Assembly: GCA_034409055.1 (NCBI GenBank)
Contig: DAOUMU010000339.1
Span: 1-12,951, forward strand
Length of the DNA stretch: 12,951 nucleotides
Source of the DNA: DAOUMU01 sp034409055
Lineage (GTDB): Bacteria > Chloroflexota > Anaerolineae > 4572-78 > J111
Reading direction: 5' to 3'
Numbering within the stretch: position 1 is the first letter of the stretch; the number at the start of each line of letters is the position of its first letter. The notes beneath the pieces are model-generated. The model searched no databases. It saw nothing but the letters and a program-made list of their open reading frames with translations, and was not told where the DNA came from. This document shows positions 1-6,766 of this stretch, one piece after another. Made by a program: the position numbers and the translations under genes.

Positions 1-176
1 TCATCCCAAAACTTTCGGCGGCGTGAAGCGTAAAACGTGAAACGTGAGGGTTTATGGCGTAAAAACATCACGTTTCACGCTTCACGTTTCACGGAGTTGG
101 GACAATTATTTTTTCGGAACTGCCTTACCCCTCGAATCCACGTAGAGCCTATTTTCTTAATCTTTATAAAAGGGAC
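1..176. other. Trailer region downstream of the spermidine-synthase-like gene
   Basis: No credible gene is seen here. The region holds the heptamer inverted repeat listed separately (22-93) and an AT-rich stretch next to the stop codon at 177. The hairpin may mark the transcript end, but no U-tract follows it on the minus strand, so I do not call a terminator. Confidence 0.5.
22..93. repeat. Inverted repeat built from CGTGAAR heptamers
   Basis: The left arm (22-47) reads as consecutive 7-mers CGTGAAG, CGTAAAA, CGTGAAA plus CGTGA. The right arm (68-93) is the reverse complement of the same unit (TTTCACG, CTTCACG, TTTCACG). The arms match at 23 of 26 positions around a 20-nt loop. Each arm is internally periodic at 7 bp. 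The same design occurs at 7026-7103 and 12608-12666 with different unit sequences. Confidence 0.85.
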
Positions 177-2531
177 TCAGACGCGAGGGGTCAGAGTCAA
201 AACCAGCCCCAGGCTAACCACCTTGAGCATCGCCGCCAGCAGGCAGGTCTCCAGGATGCCCAGAACCGGGATCAGGACGACTGAGACGACGATGGAACCC
301 AGGAAGGCCCCGACCAGATCGCAGGCGTAGAGAAGACCGGCCGTGCTGCCCAGGACTGGCCGGCCCTTGAGCCACATCCGGTTGGCCAGGGGGAATTGGG
401 CGCCGACCAGGCAACCGGCCAGCGCGCTCAACAAGAGCAGGACCCCCTGGATGGAGGTGTACACCAGGGGCTGAGTGATGTGAGCATACAGGGTGCTCAG
501 GGCCAGGGGCAACAGAACCCAGTAGAGGACGATGGCCAGTTCGAGCTTCAGCAGGGTAGACCGCTCCTGCTTGATCCGAGCCAGGCGGTGGGTCATCAGC
601 AGCCCGCCCAGGCTCAAACCGGCCATGAAGGCAGCGATGAGCAGGCCAATCCAGTGGTAAACGTAACCGTACAGGGTCTGGAAAGCAAAGATAATCATCA
701 GGTCGGCGGTCATCCCGGTGAAGCCGGTAGTGGCGATGACAAGGGGCACGATGGCTCCTTTCCCCTTGGCGGTCAGCTTGACGACCACCAGAAACAGCAA
801 CCCACCGGCGAAGATGAACAAGCTCAGCGTCCACAGGTTTAGGCGAGCGGTCCAGGCGAGAAAGCGGGCCAGGTGGGGGGAGAAGAGGGCGTTCCAATAG
901 GCGAGGCCGTAGAACAGGCCAACCGGATGCAGGTCCCGGTTGATGGCAGCTCCGGCAGAGCCGGTGACCAACGCCGCTTCGTCCCTCATTGGTTCATTAA
1001 GCGCCGACCAAAACCAATCCACATGTCTCTGATTGAACTTGAGGCGGATGTGGGTAGCGGTCATTAGTTGAGTCTCAAGGCTTCGCGCCTCCCATCTTTC
1101 AACCAGTGCCTCCACCGGTACAGTCGACAGCTCAGCCGAGGGCGAGGCCAACCACAGGGTCAGGTCGTCCGGTATCGGCCTGACGGAGACAAACGCCTGT
1201 TGCAGGGTGTGATAGGCCATCGTGTTGAGAGCGCGTAGTTCATCGCTCATATAACTCAGCGTGCCCGGGCAGGCAATGACCAGCACCCCTTCCTCGGCCA
1301 GAAGCCCCCGTACCATTCGAAAGAACTCCACCGTATAGAAGCGATTGAGTTGGAGCGTAGAGGGGTAAGGCAGGTTGACGATGACCAGGTCGTAACCTGC
1401 TTTAGGCTGGGGCGCGACTCCCCACTGCTTTCGTCTGACCAGCAGGCGGCCATCAACGTGCTCGACCGTGAGCCGGGGGTCACCCAGTTCGCTCAGGGTC
1501 AACGGGGTGGGGAATTTCAGGACGGCCTCGATCAGTAAGGGGTCCAGTTCGGCGTAGTCTAGCTGCGTCAAGGGATATTTGGCCAGCTCGTGTAACACGC
1601 CCCCCACCCCGCCGCTCAACACCAGGGCTCGCCGTGGTTGGGATACGAATAGCAGGGGCAGATGGACGATCTCCTCGCTCAGCACCACGTCGGGCACGGG
1701 GGTCGTCAGAATGGGAATACCGTCGGCATAAAAGGTGTACTGGGCCTCTTGCTCCACCACCGCCACATCGCCGTAGACCGAATTCTGGGCGTAGATCAGA
1801 TGGTAGCCGGCCCATTGCTGGCGGGTGGCCCAGTTCTGGACCGCTTCTACCTGTGGTGAGAGTAGGAAACCGAGGCTGGCGATCAATAAAAGGAGGACGA
1901 CGACCAGGCCCGGGGTGAGGGGCCAACGTTTTCGATTGGAGGGGGCGGACCAGGCCAGGACAAGGGCCGCCGAAAGCAGATTTAAACCGGCCAGAATCAG
2001 GACGATTTGTAAAGAGTGGAGAAAAGGAATAAAGAGATAGGTGAAGACGATTCCGCCCGTGATCGCGCCCACCGCTTCGTAGACGTAGACCCAACCGATG
2101 GACGGGGCTTTGTCGCCGGTCAGGTAGGCGTAAGCCCGGCAGCCGAAAGCAAACATGGCCCCATCAACCAGCCCCAGGGGGATCAAGATGAGGAAGGAGG
2201 CGTAAAAGATGGGGATGAGGCCCACCCCTTCGCCGGGCATCGCCCCGACCAGACGCCGGCTGCTGTAGGCCGCGTAAAGACACAGGGGTAGGAAGAGGGC
2301 AAAGAGCAGTTGCAGGGCGGCGAAGGAGGCGGCTTTGCCTCGCCACCGGTCGGCCAATCTGCCCAAAAGCCCGCTGCCGACGGCTTCCAGGAGGAGCCAG
2401 TTTCCCAGAATCAGCCCAATCGACAACTCATTACCGAAGAAGGCCACCAGCAGTTCCCGGATCATCAAGCCCTGGGTGACCGTGAAACTGAAGCCCATCA
2501 GCAGAAAGCCGAAGTTCAACAGTCTCTTCAA
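177..2531 (-). CDS. Membrane protein with central spermidine-synthase-like domain
   Basis: 784 aa in three parts. Residues 1-225 are several hydrophobic helices. Residues about 245-460 form a Rossmann domain of the spermidine synthase (aminopropyltransferase) family: DG at 270-271, a glycine-rich SAM-type loop LSGGVGG at 305-311, and AELDP at 327-331. Residues about 565-784 are a second membrane block. Typical aminopropyltransferase residues look degraded: the GGGDG loop is GGVGG, the YHE motif is VHL, and the catalytic D-x-D-P region is NLPYP (386-390). Polyamine synthesis is therefore doubtful and the real substrate unknown. The start is TTG at 2531 with GGAGG 4 nt upstream; the next ATG (codon 12) has no Shine-Dalgarno. 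It starts 61 nt after the permease gene and is probably the last gene of that transcript. Confidence 0.85.
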   Translation of the reverse strand: MKRLLNFGFLLMGFSFTVTQGLMIRELLVAFFGNELSIGLILGNWLLLEAVGSGLLGRLADRWRGKAASFAALQLLFALFLPLCLYAAYSSRRLVGAMPGEGVGLIPIFYASFLILIPLGLVDGAMFAFGCRAYAYLTGDKAPSIGWVYVYEAVGAITGGIVFTYLFIPFLHSLQIVLILAGLNLLSAALVLAWSAPSNRKRWPLTPGLVVVLLLLIASLGFLLSPQVEAVQNWATRQQWAGYHLIYAQNSVYGDVAVVEQEAQYTFYADGIPILTTPVPDVVLSEEIVHLPLLFVSQPRRALVLSGGVGGVLHELAKYPLTQLDYAELDPLLIEAVLKFPTPLTLSELGDPRLTVEHVDGRLLVRRKQWGVAPQPKAGYDLVIVNLPYPSTLQLNRFYTVEFFRMVRGLLAEEGVLVIACPGTLSYMSDELRALNTMAYHTLQQAFVSVRPIPDDLTLWLASPSAELSTVPVEALVERWEARSLETQLMTATHIRLKFNQRHVDWFWSALNEPMRDEAALVTGSAGAAINRDLHPVGLFYGLAYWNALFSPHLARFLAWTARLNLWTLSLFIFAGGLLFLVVVKLTAKGKGAIVPLVIATTGFTGMTADLMIIFAFQTLYGYVYHWIGLLIAAFMAGLSLGGLLMTHRLARIKQERSTLLKLELAIVLYWVLLPLALSTLYAHITQPLVYTSIQGVLLLLSALAGCLVGAQFPLANRMWLKGRPVLGSTAGLLYACDLVGAFLGSIVVSVVLIPVLGILETCLLAAMLKVVSLGLVLTLTPRV

Positions 2532-2541
2532 GTACCCTCCT

Positions 2542-2574
2542 CAGCGTCGTCAGCGCCCTTCAGCGCTCTCAGCG
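2542..2574. repeat. Short CAGCG tandem repeat between malG-like and synthase-like genes
   Basis: Four copies of CAGCG start at 2542, 2551, 2561 and 2570 (period 9-10), read as CGCTGA on the transcribed minus strand. The last minus-strand copy runs into the GAGGAGG that serves as ribosome-binding site of the 784-aa gene. It fills most of the 61-nt spacer. Confidence 0.65.
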
Positions 2575-2592
2575 ATTCCAACCTCATCCCCC

Positions 2593-3708
2593 TTAACCTT
2601 TCACCCCGCCGACGGCCAGACCACTGACCAGATAGCGTTGCAAGAAGAAGAATATCAGCATCGGGGGGATAGACATCAGGATGGCCATGGCCGCGAATTG
2701 GGACCAGGGCGTACCGGAAGCATATTGGCCGACCATCCCCCGCAGGACCATGGGCAGGGTAAAGGTAGAGGGATCGATCAGGAAGGTCCAGGACAGAATA
2801 AACTCAGACCAGCCGGTCAGGAAGCCCCACAGGGCGGTGACGGCCATACCGGGCACGGCCAGGGGCAGGATCACCCGGATGAAGCCCTGGGTGCGGGTAC
2901 AGCCGTCGATCTGAGCGGCTTCTTCCAGGTCGTAGGGCAAAGCGTCGATAAAACCCTTCATATTCCAAATGGCAAACGGCAGAGCCGTCGAAGTAAAGGC
3001 GATGGCCAACCCCCACAAGGTGGTCCGCAACCCAATCGTGTTGAGCAGGACGAAGAGAGGGGCCAGGGTACCGCCCGGGGGAATCATCAGCACGATGACG
3101 AAGCCCAACATACCCAGTTGTCTGCCCGGAAACTTGAGGCGGGAGAAGGCATAGGCCGCCGAGGTGCCGATGACCACCGCCCCCAGGGCGGTGCCACCGG
3201 ATACCAGCAGGCTGTTGCGCAGAAGTTGGAAAAAGCTGACCGGATTGGGCGAAGGTCGGGTCAGGACCTGGTGATAAGCCTCGAACGTAGCTCCAGGAGG
3301 AATGATGGTTAAGCCGGTCGGACGGGAAAAGTCGCGCGGGTCAAGCGACATGGACAAGATCCAGATCACCGGGAACAAAACCACGACCAGTACCAGCAAC
3401 AAAAACAGTTGGATCAGATCGAGCCGCATCGTCTCGCGGGCACGTTTGTAGTCGCTCTGGCCAAAGATGGCCGCCAGCAGGCGGGCGTAACGATTCAAGA
3501 TAACCACCCCCGCCACAAGGGCCACAATGCCCAGGGCCAGCCGAGGGTAACGTTGGGTGAGCTCGCTCAGGCCAAAGGCGGTGACGCCCCAATATAAGCC
3601 AAAGCCCAGCAACCCTAAGGACAAAACGAAGACCAGCACGGCCCAGGCCATCGCAATGACACTGCTGGTATTGAGCTGCGGGCGTGATGTATCTACGACT
3701 ACAGTCAT
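2593..3708 (-). CDS. Carbohydrate ABC transporter permease, MalG-like (CUT1)
   Basis: 371 aa inner-membrane subunit of a binding-protein-dependent sugar importer. The ATPase-docking EAA loop is clear at residues 262-283 (EEAAQIDG, then ILPL). Core helices run from about residue 98 to 361, as in MalG-type proteins of about 280 aa. The N-terminus is about 90 residues longer than usual and adds two predicted helices (about 17-45 and 55-72). ATG at 3708 has a strong GAGGAGG 6 nt upstream, which supports the long form. It lies 15 nt after the MalF-like gene, so the two permeases are co-transcribed and would form a heterodimer. The substrate is not predictable from sequence. Confidence 0.93.
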   Translation of the reverse strand: MTVVVDTSRPQLNTSSVIAMAWAVLVFVLSLGLLGFGLYWGVTAFGLSELTQRYPRLALGIVALVAGVVILNRYARLLAAIFGQSDYKRARETMRLDLIQLFLLLVLVVVLFPVIWILSMSLDPRDFSRPTGLTIIPPGATFEAYHQVLTRPSPNPVSFFQLLRNSLLVSGGTALGAVVIGTSAAYAFSRLKFPGRQLGMLGFVIVLMIPPGGTLAPLFVLLNTIGLRTTLWGLAIAFTSTALPFAIWNMKGFIDALPYDLEEAAQIDGCTRTQGFIRVILPLAVPGMAVTALWGFLTGWSEFILSWTFLIDPSTFTLPMVLRGMVGQYASGTPWSQFAAMAILMSIPPMLIFFFLQRYLVSGLAVGGVKG

Positions 3709-3723
3709 GACAATCCTCCTCGG

Positions 3724-4731
3724 TTAAGCGTAATACGGCTCGGTAGCCCGTGAGATGCGGTTGGTTATCAGGGTGATAACGGCCAGAATGATAAAAACAA
3801 TAATGTTAAAGGCCGAGGCTACCCCATACCACCCCTGGGGGTTGACCAGCTTGAAGCCCTGAGTGACCAGAATTTCGGTCAACCCGACCGGCCCACCGCC
3901 GGTAACAAAGAAGATGATGTTAAACTGGTTGAAGGTCATCATAATGCCGATCATGATGGCCGGTACCATGGCCGGACGGATAAGAGGCAAGGTGATTTTC
4001 CAAAACTTTTCCCAACTGGTAGCCCCATCCACGTCGGCGGCCTCGTACAGTTCGGTGGGAATACTCTGTAGAGCCCCGGTGGCAATGACCATCATGAAAG
4101 GCCAGCCCAGCCAGACGTTGGCGATCAACACGGCAAAGAAAGAGAGGGGCAACACGAGCCCGATCTGGGGCAGGTTGACAATCGGGTCGGTCTCTAGCAG
4201 CCAGCGAATATCCCCCCGCTGGCCAAGCTCCTGAAGCAACAGGTTGATTCCGCCAAATTTATCGTGCCACATATTGGCCCAGACCATCCCGGAGATCAGC
4301 GAGGGCAAGGCCCAGGGGATCACGAACAGGCTCCGATAGATGCGCTTACCCGGCAGCTCTTTGGTATTTAGGGCCATGGCAATCAAGATACCGATAGAAA
4401 CGTGCAAAAAAACGTTAACAAACGTCCAGAAGAGGTTAAAGATCAGGATACGCAGAAAGTCGTAATTGGTGACCGGTAAACCGCTGATGATAACCCGCAC
4501 GAAGTTATCAAATCCGATGTAATTGGGGTTCATTAACCGCAAGTGTTTCAACTCGAAATCGGTCAGAGACAGCCACAACTGATAGGCAATGGGATAGAAG
4601 GTGATAAAGGCCATAACCAGGAAGGCCGGTAAGATATAAAGCGAGGCCAGCCGGGTATCGGGAAATTGTGCTTTAAGACTTCCCAGAAGGGTTTGCTTCT
4701 TTTCAGCGGAAACAGGACTGAGTGCTGTCAT
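3724..4731 (-). CDS. Carbohydrate ABC transporter permease, MalF-like (CUT1)
   Basis: 335 aa, six predicted helices (about 30-52, 95-120, 131-153, 190-218, 254-278, 302-324). The EAA loop is at 230-249 (EAADVDG, ending ITLP), the site that couples to the ATPase. It lacks the large periplasmic loop of E. coli MalF and matches the shorter MsmF/UgpA-type permeases. ATG at 4731 is preceded by AAGGAG at 7-nt spacing. That ribosome-binding site lies inside a 10-bp sequence repeated on the far side of an inserted inverted-repeat element (4748-4866). The binding-protein gene is 212 nt upstream. No ABC ATPase is encoded in the window; many CUT1 systems share one ATPase encoded elsewhere. Confidence 0.95.
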   Translation of the reverse strand: MTALSPVSAEKKQTLLGSLKAQFPDTRLASLYILPAFLVMAFITFYPIAYQLWLSLTDFELKHLRLMNPNYIGFDNFVRVIISGLPVTNYDFLRILIFNLFWTFVNVFLHVSIGILIAMALNTKELPGKRIYRSLFVIPWALPSLISGMVWANMWHDKFGGINLLLQELGQRGDIRWLLETDPIVNLPQIGLVLPLSFFAVLIANVWLGWPFMMVIATGALQSIPTELYEAADVDGATSWEKFWKITLPLIRPAMVPAIMIGIMMTFNQFNIIFFVTGGGPVGLTEILVTQGFKLVNPQGWYGVASAFNIIVFIILAVITLITNRISRATEPYYA

Positions 4732-4737
4732 CTATTT

Positions 4738-4876
4738 CTCCTTTTCGTACCTATTCACCTTCATGTCATTCTGAGGAGCGTAGCAACGAAGAATCTCCTA
4801 TTCCGCCGGTGAAGAGACTCTTCGGCTTCGCTACGCTACGCCTCAGAGTGACAAGGTCAATAGTTACTCCTTTTCG
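4738..4876. mobile_element. MITE-like insertion (4748-4866) with 10-bp target duplication
   Basis: CTCCTTTTCG occurs at 4738-4747 and again at 4867-4876, exactly bounding a 119-bp segment. The segment ends are inverted: reading inward, the left end is TACCTATTCACCTT and the reverse complement of the right end is TAACTATTGACCTT (12 of 14 match). Inside is a longer imperfect palindrome (4765-4797 against 4814-4852) whose arms start with GTCATTCTGAGG and GTCACTCTGAGG. There is no ORF, as expected for a non-autonomous element moved by a transposase encoded elsewhere. The duplicated 10-mer is CGAAAAGGAG on the coding strand, the ribosome-binding site of the MalF-like gene, so insertion left that gene a functional copy. 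Confidence 0.75.
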
Positions 4877-4886
4877 ATAGGCGATA

Positions 4887-4923
4887 TAAAAAACCGGTGG
4901 GTGGAATTTCCTCCACCCACCAG
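4887..4923 (-). terminator. Intrinsic terminator/attenuator after the sugar-binding lipoprotein gene
   Basis: A perfect 10-bp GC-rich stem pairs 4896-4905 with 4912-4921 (GGTGGGTGGA on the plus strand) around a 6-nt loop. On the minus strand it is followed by GGTTTTTTATA, a U-tract. It begins 22 nt after the binding-protein stop codon and precedes the permease genes. This placement is typical for raising binding-protein expression above that of the permeases by partial termination. Confidence 0.8.
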
Positions 4924-4943
4924 TCTAAAGCATAGGCGGTTGG

Positions 4944-6164
4944 TTATTTGTTGTTCGCGGTGTTGATCAACGAGGCCGCCTCGGACAATGCCTCTTCAGG
5001 GGGAGAGACACCTTCCAGGATTTTGGTCATGGCATCTCCCATCGGCTCCCAGGTTGCCCCCAACTCTTGAGCCACGGGGAAAGGATCGGAGGAGGGAACC
5101 TGAGCCAGGAACCCACCCACAACAGGGTTGCTGGACGTATCCACGCTGGCATTGGCCGGGATCCAGTTAGCTTTATCCAGGAACAATCCCTGGACTTCGG
5201 CACTGGTCAGGTATTCGATAAAGCGTATCGCCGCCGCCGTTTCTTCCGGCGTCGCGCCAACATTCATTGATATCATCTCAGACTGGTTCCACGGACGGGG
5301 ACTGCCGGCCCCGGGGATCTCCGGAACCGCCATCACCCCGACATTGTCAGCACCCAGATCGTTGATGGCATCCCCAGAGGCCCACGGTCCCTGGATGCGG
5401 AAGGCCACCTGGCCCTGGCGGAACAGGGTGTCCATATCGCCGTCGTTGGCATCGCAGGTCACCCCTTCAGATTGGCAAACATCCTTCAAGAAACCATATG
5501 CCTTGGCCCCCTCAGCGCTGTCGATGACGACTTTAAAGTTCTCATCAAAGAATTTCGCGCCAAAGGCCGGACCCCACATGTAATTGTGGAACCAGTTGGC
5601 GGTGATGGCCAAACCGTGCTCGGCAGCCATCTCCAGGAGTTGATCAAAATCGGCCGGCGGCGTGTCAATCATGCTCTTGTTGTAGAACATGGCCACCACC
5701 TTGTTGTTGATAGGCACACCAACCAGTTTACCGTTCACCTTGCCCCCTTCAACAGAGGCCGATACCAGTTCTCCCAGAAAAGCGGCGGACCCGTCAATTG
5801 TGGCCAGCAACTCCGCCTCGGCATAACTGGCCATACGGTCCTGCGGCCCGGTGATCAGGGTCGGGCCACCGCCTGCAGCCACTTCGGTTTGGAACTTGTT
5901 CAGCAGTTCATCAAAGGGCACGGCCAGGACTTCGATTTTGATCTCGGAATTGGCGGCCATAAAATCATTAACGACCTGGCTGAAGGTTTCTTCCTCGGTT
6001 TCGATGTAGCCATGCCAGATCGAGATCGTTACCGGCTCACCTGCCGCAGGCGCTTCGGCGGCCGGTTCTTCGGCTGCAGGCTCTGTAGCAGCCCCACCAC
6101 AACCTGCCAGAACCACACTGGCTATCAGCAGCAACGCTAACAAACACCACAGTTTCTTGCTCAT
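4944..6164 (-). CDS. Carbohydrate ABC transporter substrate-binding lipoprotein (MalE-like)
   Basis: 406 aa extracellular solute-binding protein of the family 1 type used by CUT1 sugar importers. The signal peptide has a basic start (MSKK), a hydrophobic core and the lipobox LAGC, with the lipidated cysteine at residue 22. A flexible Ala/Glu/Pro linker follows (about 25-44), then the two-lobed binding domain starting VTISIWHGY. The segment AFRIQGPWASGDAINDLG is typical of MalE/UgpB-like proteins. ATG at 6164 has GAGGAG upstream with a 10-nt A-rich spacer. The protein would capture substrate outside the membrane and deliver it to the two downstream permeases. The ligand is not readable; sugar or oligosaccharide is inferred from the family. 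Confidence 0.94.
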   Translation of the reverse strand: MSKKLWCLLALLLIASVVLAGCGGAATEPAAEEPAAEAPAAGEPVTISIWHGYIETEEETFSQVVNDFMAANSEIKIEVLAVPFDELLNKFQTEVAAGGGPTLITGPQDRMASYAEAELLATIDGSAAFLGELVSASVEGGKVNGKLVGVPINNKVVAMFYNKSMIDTPPADFDQLLEMAAEHGLAITANWFHNYMWGPAFGAKFFDENFKVVIDSAEGAKAYGFLKDVCQSEGVTCDANDGDMDTLFRQGQVAFRIQGPWASGDAINDLGADNVGVMAVPEIPGAGSPRPWNQSEMISMNVGATPEETAAAIRFIEYLTSAEVQGLFLDKANWIPANASVDTSSNPVVGGFLAQVPSSDPFPVAQELGATWEPMGDAMTKILEGVSPPEEALSEAASLINTANNK

Positions 6165-6233
6165 TTTTTTCTTTCTCCTCTTATTGATAATTTTTGAAAA
6201 TAGACTACCAAAAACAAAGGGAGAGCTAACCTG

Positions 6234-6251
6234 TTATTGTCTTTCGATCAT
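6234..6251 (-). other. Possible 5-codon leader ORF with strong Shine-Dalgarno
   Basis: GGAAAGGAGG lies just upstream of ATG at 6251, which opens the tiny frame M-I-E-R-Q-stop. The frame can also start 18 nt earlier at an ATG in the same phase. The sequence ATGATCG is repeated on both sides of the Shine-Dalgarno. This may be a leader peptide or ribosome-loading site for the operon 70 nt downstream, or chance. Confidence 0.25.
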
Positions 6252-6365
6252 CGCCTCCTTTCCGATCATAAGTTTTCGAATAGTCTTTCCATAAACTTGA
6301 ACCGGGCGGGGAAACCCGGCTGTTTTTTGGGAGATTTGGCAGCTTAAAACGTAAAAGACGGAGCC

Positions 6366-6396
6366 GGGCATAGGGATGCCCTCTCTACGAGAGAGA
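6366..6396. repeat. REP-like double hairpin in the leader
   Basis: GGGCAT (6366-6371) pairs with ATGCCC (6376-6381) around AGGG. Immediately beside it CTCTCT (6381-6386) pairs with AGAGAG (6390-6395) around ACG. On the minus strand the first palindrome is preceded by GTAG, the tetranucleotide head typical of bacterial REP sequences. It resembles the palindromes near 12850-12930 in design. Confidence 0.5.
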
Positions 6397-6409
6397 TAAC
6401 TTGAATTTT

Positions 6410-6437
6410 CTCGGTGTTCTCCGTGTCTCAGTGGTTC
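6410..6437. repeat. Short imperfect tandem repeat CTCNGTGT
   Basis: Three degenerate units CTCGGTGTT, CTCCGTGT and CTCAGTGGTT follow each other. The feature is non-coding and resembles the CAGCG repeat at 2542-2574 in scale. No function is apparent. Confidence 0.4.
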
Positions 6438-6586
6438 AATCAATTTGGTTGCGGCTTGGCCGCGCTATGCTTCACCTTTCACGACTTTGGAGACGAGGAG
6501 GGGGGTCAGATCGGTCAATAGGTCAACAAGTGGGTCAGGCCAGCAGACAGGAGTCTTGAGAAGATACAGTTGTTAGAACAAACACG

Positions 6587-6616
6587 ATTGTAACACATGA
6601 GGCGCTCATTTGCCAA
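6587..6616 (-). promoter_or_regulatory. Promoter of the ABC transporter operon with operator-like palindrome
   Basis: On the minus strand TTGGCA (6616-6611), an 18-nt spacer and TACAAT (6592-6587) form a good sigma70-type promoter with an extended -10 TG. The spacer contains a perfect palindrome ATGAG-GCG-CTCAT (6597-6609), a natural position for a repressor. A second palindrome TTGACG-N6-CGTCAA (6646-6663) lies about 30 nt upstream of the -35, where an activator could bind. The regulator is not encoded in the window. Confidence 0.6.
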
Positions 6617-6694
6617 GAACGCGTATTCTTTCATCTAATAAAATGTTGACGAATAAGCGTCAAAAATCTGGGTTGCCCATCGAGGCGGGCGAGA

Positions 6695-6766
6695 TCAGCG
6701 ACGGTAATCACCCAGTAGGGCGATGGTCAAGGGAGTGATCCAGAGCGTATACTGTTGGATTAGGTG
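6695..6766 (-). pseudogene. Possible frameshifted C-terminal end of the small membrane protein
   Basis: In a frame offset from the 71-aa ORF, the sequence ends with HLIQQYTLWITPLTIALLG followed by DYRR and a TGA at 6695-6697. It has no start codon or ribosome-binding site of its own and overlaps the end of the preceding frame. Hydrophobicity and a charged C-terminus fit the end of a membrane protein, but the segment is short and the reading may be chance. Confidence 0.2.

Larger units (their letters stand above)
6165..6586 (-). other. Long repeat-rich 5' leader of the ABC transporter operon
   Basis: About 415 nt separate the predicted promoter (6587-6616) from the binding-protein start. No convincing gene is seen. 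The stretch contains a strong AAGGAGG just before a very short reading frame (6234-6251), a GCGGC-TTG-GCCGC hairpin (6451-6463), a REP-like palindrome (6366-6396), an imperfect tandem repeat (6410-6437), and four GGTCA copies at 6504, 6513, 6521 and 6533. I recognise no known riboswitch. Confidence 0.5.

Noticed and set aside
22..93. CRISPR-like repetition
   Set aside because: The 7-bp units are contiguous with no spacers and arranged as inverted arms, not direct repeats with unique spacers.
125..145. tRNA T-loop-like CTCGAATCC near the left edge
   Set aside because: No flanking anticodon arm, D-arm or acceptor stem could be found on either strand.
2335..3312. Long open frame on the plus strand opposite the malG-like gene
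   Set aside because: It is the antisense shadow of a well-supported permease gene; the translation is low-complexity (Gln/Gly/Arg/His-rich) with no domain and no good ribosome-binding site.
5472..6140. Plus-strand open frame opposite the sugar-binding protein gene
   Set aside because: Antisense shadow of the binding lipoprotein with no recognisable motif.
6302..6328. Plus-strand hairpin CCGGG/CCCGG followed by TTTTTT, like a terminator
   Set aside because: Only a 5-bp stem with an 8-nt loop, and no plus-strand gene ends upstream of it.
6294..6405. 8-bp direct repeat AACTTGAA (6294-6301 and 6398-6405) as a target duplication
   Set aside because: The enclosed segment has no inverted ends; an 8-bp match is likely by chance.
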